64,000 nt of DNA, taken from NCBI GenBank assembly GCA_963669155.1, contig OZ022595.1, forward strand, positions 3,731,642 to 3,795,641, read 5' to 3'. Origin of the DNA: Arbacia lixula. Taxonomy: Eukaryota; Echinodermata; Echinoidea; Arbacioida; Arbaciidae. The notes under the pieces were generated by a model. The model was given only the letters and a program-made list of their open reading frames with translations, was not told where the DNA came from and searched no databases. Below are positions 59,343 through 64,000 of the stretch, one piece after another (the first letter of the stretch is position 1; each line of letters starts with the position of its first letter). The translations under genes were made by a program, and so were the position numbers.

Positions 59343-60926
59343 GGGGACGGCAAGTGAGACTGTAGGAAGATCGACTAAAAGGACATGCTAGTGGAAGGCT
59401 TTGAAGTACTAGTACATTAGGAATTGTACATTGCAAATTGAGAGAGATGGTGAGAAACATGTAGCAGTGGTTAGATAGAGGATATCATTGAGAGATAGAA
59501 TTATAGATCAAATAGTAAATAGATATAATGATATATAGATCAATTTTCTTATTTAGATTGAGGGGAGGACATTATAGAAAGAGTGCTGGGCAGTGGTCAG
59601 CAGAGAATGCAGAGGAGAAATGGATATTGAAATGGAGAGACATGGGCATAACAAAAAGATAAGGAGAGAGGGGGCAGAGTTAGGACATGACAGACATACA
59701 AACAAACAAACAGAGAACATGGGTCGAGGGTACATATACAGGCATGATGACATGACAGTAGAATAAATAAATCAGTAAATGAATACAAGAGAAGGAACAA
59801 ACAACAAATTCATAAAGAAATGAATCAATGGATGGGTTATTAAACATACATAAAGAATAAGACGAAGGAGCACATTAGTCTTCCATGTAGTTTGGGCGGA
59901 GTGGAGTATAGATTGATGCGGCATATATCCTATTGTACTGGGAGGTGGGATTGGAAGAACAGGTGGGCGTTTGAGCGTATGAACCGTACCGGAGCGTGGA
60001 CCAATCATATATTAAAGAGGTCCTTAATTAAAGAACGCTAATGACACCCCATAGCAGGAATAAAAATGATTACGTCTCGCATGAGGGGAGTTGAGATGAT
60101 GATATCCTAATGAGTGGACATATCTTACCACTTTGATGGTGGGAATATTAGTAGACCAACTGAATGGGGAAAAGGGATGCTCGTGTCTTCATTGTTGTAC
60201 TATGTGTAAGTAAGATTTAAGGAGTAGCAGTGTGAAGGAGTTTTGACTTCTCCCTGAATGTGCCCAGAGAGTTCTTATGATGTGTTTATGTATATAAGGT
60301 GGTCTATTTATGCCAGTCTTGACATATTTAAGCTACTAGTATGTCAACAGAGCCACGCTCATTGTGGAGAGCTGTTCTAAAGTACATGTCATCCATTATG
60401 TTTCAAATTGAATGTTGCAGCATGTACCACATATACTAGTAGCTGATTGCACCATAATCTAGCGCCATCTGTTGGTAGCTTTTCAATTGGCAAAGGCTTT
60501 AAGTTCTAGAATTTGGGAACAAACTGATATAGCCAATCACATTTCATATTGGTTGTCCCCCTATGTAAAATCAATATTGATTGATTTCAGAGATAACAGA
60601 GAGACAATGCCGACTTTTAATTTTCAGAATGCCAACTTACAACAATATCAGTGTTCTATTATCCCAGAGAGATACATAATAAGATAAGGTAATGATGAGA
60701 TTTTTAGGCTTCATGATCCAGTAAGGATGTCAATATCTGTAATAGAACTGTACTCCCTAAAGGGGTGTGGCTTAATTGAGCCCTATAAGGATGTGTATTT
60801 ATAGCCTGGCTATGGTCCGTACAGCAGATTATGCAGGAGTTGTGCTGCTCAGTGTGCTCAGAGTGGAGGAAAAAATAGTATAGAACTACTTGAAATAAGC
60901 AAACGGCCATGTTGCATAAAGATATT
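59343..60926. other. Single-copy DNA, partly purine-rich
   Basis: About 59460-59830 is purine-biased with a short (AAAC)n near 59700. No gene recognised. Confidence 0.4.
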
Positions 60927-61037
60927 CAATTATTGTAACTTACCATCGATGGTAACTACCATGGCAACAGGTCCAAGAATGAAAGCTTGTTGGTTGTTAC
61001 CATGGTAGTTACCATTGATGGTAAGTTACAATAATTG
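60927..61037. repeat. 111-bp hairpin with near-perfect 43-bp arms
   Basis: CAATTATTGTAACTTACCAT and on to 60969 is the reverse complement of 60995-61037 with about two mismatches, around a 25-base loop. Each arm centres on ACCATGG. ACTACCATGGCAAC (60955-60968) and GTTACCATGGTAGT (60996-61009) are near matches to the RFX X-box. It could be a short MITE, a cruciform-forming site or a composite regulatory palindrome. Confidence 0.9.
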
Positions 61038-61781
61038 GAAACCTACATGCATGCATCATGGCCCAGAGAGTTAGTAAGATTGTTCAAGACAGTTAAACTT
61101 TAGTTGAGTTTTGTACAGTAATGTCAGGTATAAAATAACAAGAAGGACATTTCAGGCATGACAGTCCTGGGCAGGATCACATGCATGATGGATAAAGGAA
61201 GAAGGAAAGCTTGCTTGTGACCAGTAAAGGAGAAAAGGAGCAGAAAAGGGAGAGGATAGGTATGGAAAGCAACCAATTTACCACAATCTCCACATAATTA
61301 TTCAAAGTTTGGAATTTTGATAATCAGAAACAGCAACCGAGTGATACTTCATGATTAGATTCTGTGTCCTGCTTTTGCCGTAACGGGTCACGTGCAGTCT
61401 GTTGGTCTGTAGAGGAATATTTTGCGGTGCAGACATGGTTATTCTGGGTGATTGCTAGTGGAATCTATTTGTGGGCTTTATTACAGAAATTGATCAGAGG
61501 CACTCCTCATGAAAAATTGAGTGTGAATTTCCATTAGCTTCATCTGCTAAGTTCTCATTTTCAGCAATTTGTATCTCTCATGCACTTTGTCCTTTCTGTT
61601 TCCCTCTTTGTCTTTTTTGTATTTCTGTTTTTTTTTTATCTGTCCAAAGTTTTATTTTTATCATTGTTTACTAATATATTTCCTCTCCTTGAACTTTTTC
61701 TCCAGCAGTGCACTCACTTTCACGTACATCCATCCATGTTTATGTATATATACATGTACACACAGACATACATATTTCCCC
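61038..61781. other. Single-copy DNA
   Basis: A CACGTG E-box in GGTCACGTGC lies at 61389-61394. About 61590-61700 is T-rich. No gene recognised. Confidence 0.4.
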
Positions 61782-63397
<1,616 letters not shown>

Positions 63398-63463
63398 TAT
63401 ATATTCTCCTTTCTTTTTGTTTCATGCGCTGCTGCATTCTGATTCAACAATAAACAGGTATGT
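63398..63463 (+). promoter_or_regulatory. Acceptor-like / recursive-splice-like site CAG|GTATGT
   Basis: CTCCTTTCTTTTTGTTTC (about 63406-63423) is a pyrimidine tract, TTCTGATTC near 63438 fits a branch point, and no AG occurs from 63398 until CAG at 63455-63457. GTATGT follows directly. This could be an acceptor, a recursive splice site or chance. Confidence 0.25.
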
Positions 63464-64000
63464 TTCTTCTTTGTTTCTGATATATGTTTGTCATGTTTGT
63501 GTTATATGTCTGACCAAGTTTTAATTGTTTAAATACTGCATAGTTTTTCTTTTCTTTAGGTGTGTGTAAATGTGCAAATCACGGAATATCGGCAATTGAT
63601 TTGATGTCACATGAATAACATGTTTATCTGCTTCATAATTCAAGAGTCGTGTGAACTGACAATATTACCATGTTCATCTGCTTCACAAACACTCCAACAC
63701 TCTCTGCTTTCCTTCCTCTCTGCCCACCACCCATCCTCTCTCTACTCTCAACTCTCTCTATTCCTAAGTTTCTACTCTCAACTCTCTTTTCCCAACCGCG
63801 TTTATTTCCTCTGCAATGTGTGAAATGTATCACATGTGCAACCTTTCCTGAAACATCTGGTCCTCTTTCCTGTACAATGAGACCGCCACGACACCATGGA
63901 TTATAGTATGATTACCATGCTATTGTGGGATGATACTCTGTTCCGTTCCTGCTATGAGAGAATTGATTTAGTCCAATTTTAGTGTTTACTTCGATGGGAT
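63464..64000. other. Single-copy DNA to window end
   Basis: Pyrimidine-biased near 63690-63790. No gene recognised. Confidence 0.4.

Overview
The window is eukaryotic, most likely from a marine invertebrate deuterostome, with an echinoderm such as a sea urchin favoured. It has long GA/CT and CA/GT microsatellites, many short TTAA-ended inverted-repeat elements, decayed CR1/L2/Jockey-like LINE fragments, frequent ACATGTAC-type words and no dense open reading frames. The organism call rests on overall texture and on memory of repeat styles, so it is moderate. No gene can be named from the sequence; the window reads as intergenic and/or long-intron DNA.

Layout. 1-1040 is single-copy, with one weak exon candidate and a CRE. 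1040-4140 is a degenerate ~50-bp satellite with higher-order structure, including a recent ~361-bp tandem duplication (2211-2933). A ~100-bp minisatellite at 5036-6745 is split by a 5'-truncated non-LTR retrotransposon on the minus strand (5194-6461). 7700-24000 is AT-rich DNA broken by large pyrimidine/purine tracts, microsatellites, small inverted-repeat elements, an octamer/X-box pair (15010-15042) and a recursive-splice-like site (19801). 24000-36000 is the densest MITE zone (24669, 25461, 30271, 32403, 33101, 34190, 35508). It also holds a second, decayed LINE 3' end (29800-30246) and a ~95-bp tandem array carrying repeated splice-donor-like motifs (28166-28720). 36000-53000 is mostly single-copy with three blocks that look like regulatory DNA, pyrimidine minisatellites and a large hairpin (46811-47410). 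53190-53880 is a ~21-bp minisatellite organised into 166-bp higher-order units. 54500-57100 holds the best coding candidates: a possible first exon (54602-54673) downstream of a CRE, and a possible terminal exon (56507-56676) whose stop-codon end has been amplified. 57100-64000 is single-copy DNA with a (GGGA)n array, a near-perfect hairpin (60927-61037), a long (CA)n and another recursive-splice-like site (63457).

How it fits together. If a gene crosses this window it is probably on the plus strand, with tiny leading exons in a long intron; several first-exon-like ATG...GT segments end in phase 0. This is inference. The strongest direct observations are the repeat structures. No previously undescribed protein system was found. 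The most unusual material is the set of 70-95-bp TTAA-ended inverted-repeat elements and the exon-edge tandem arrays.
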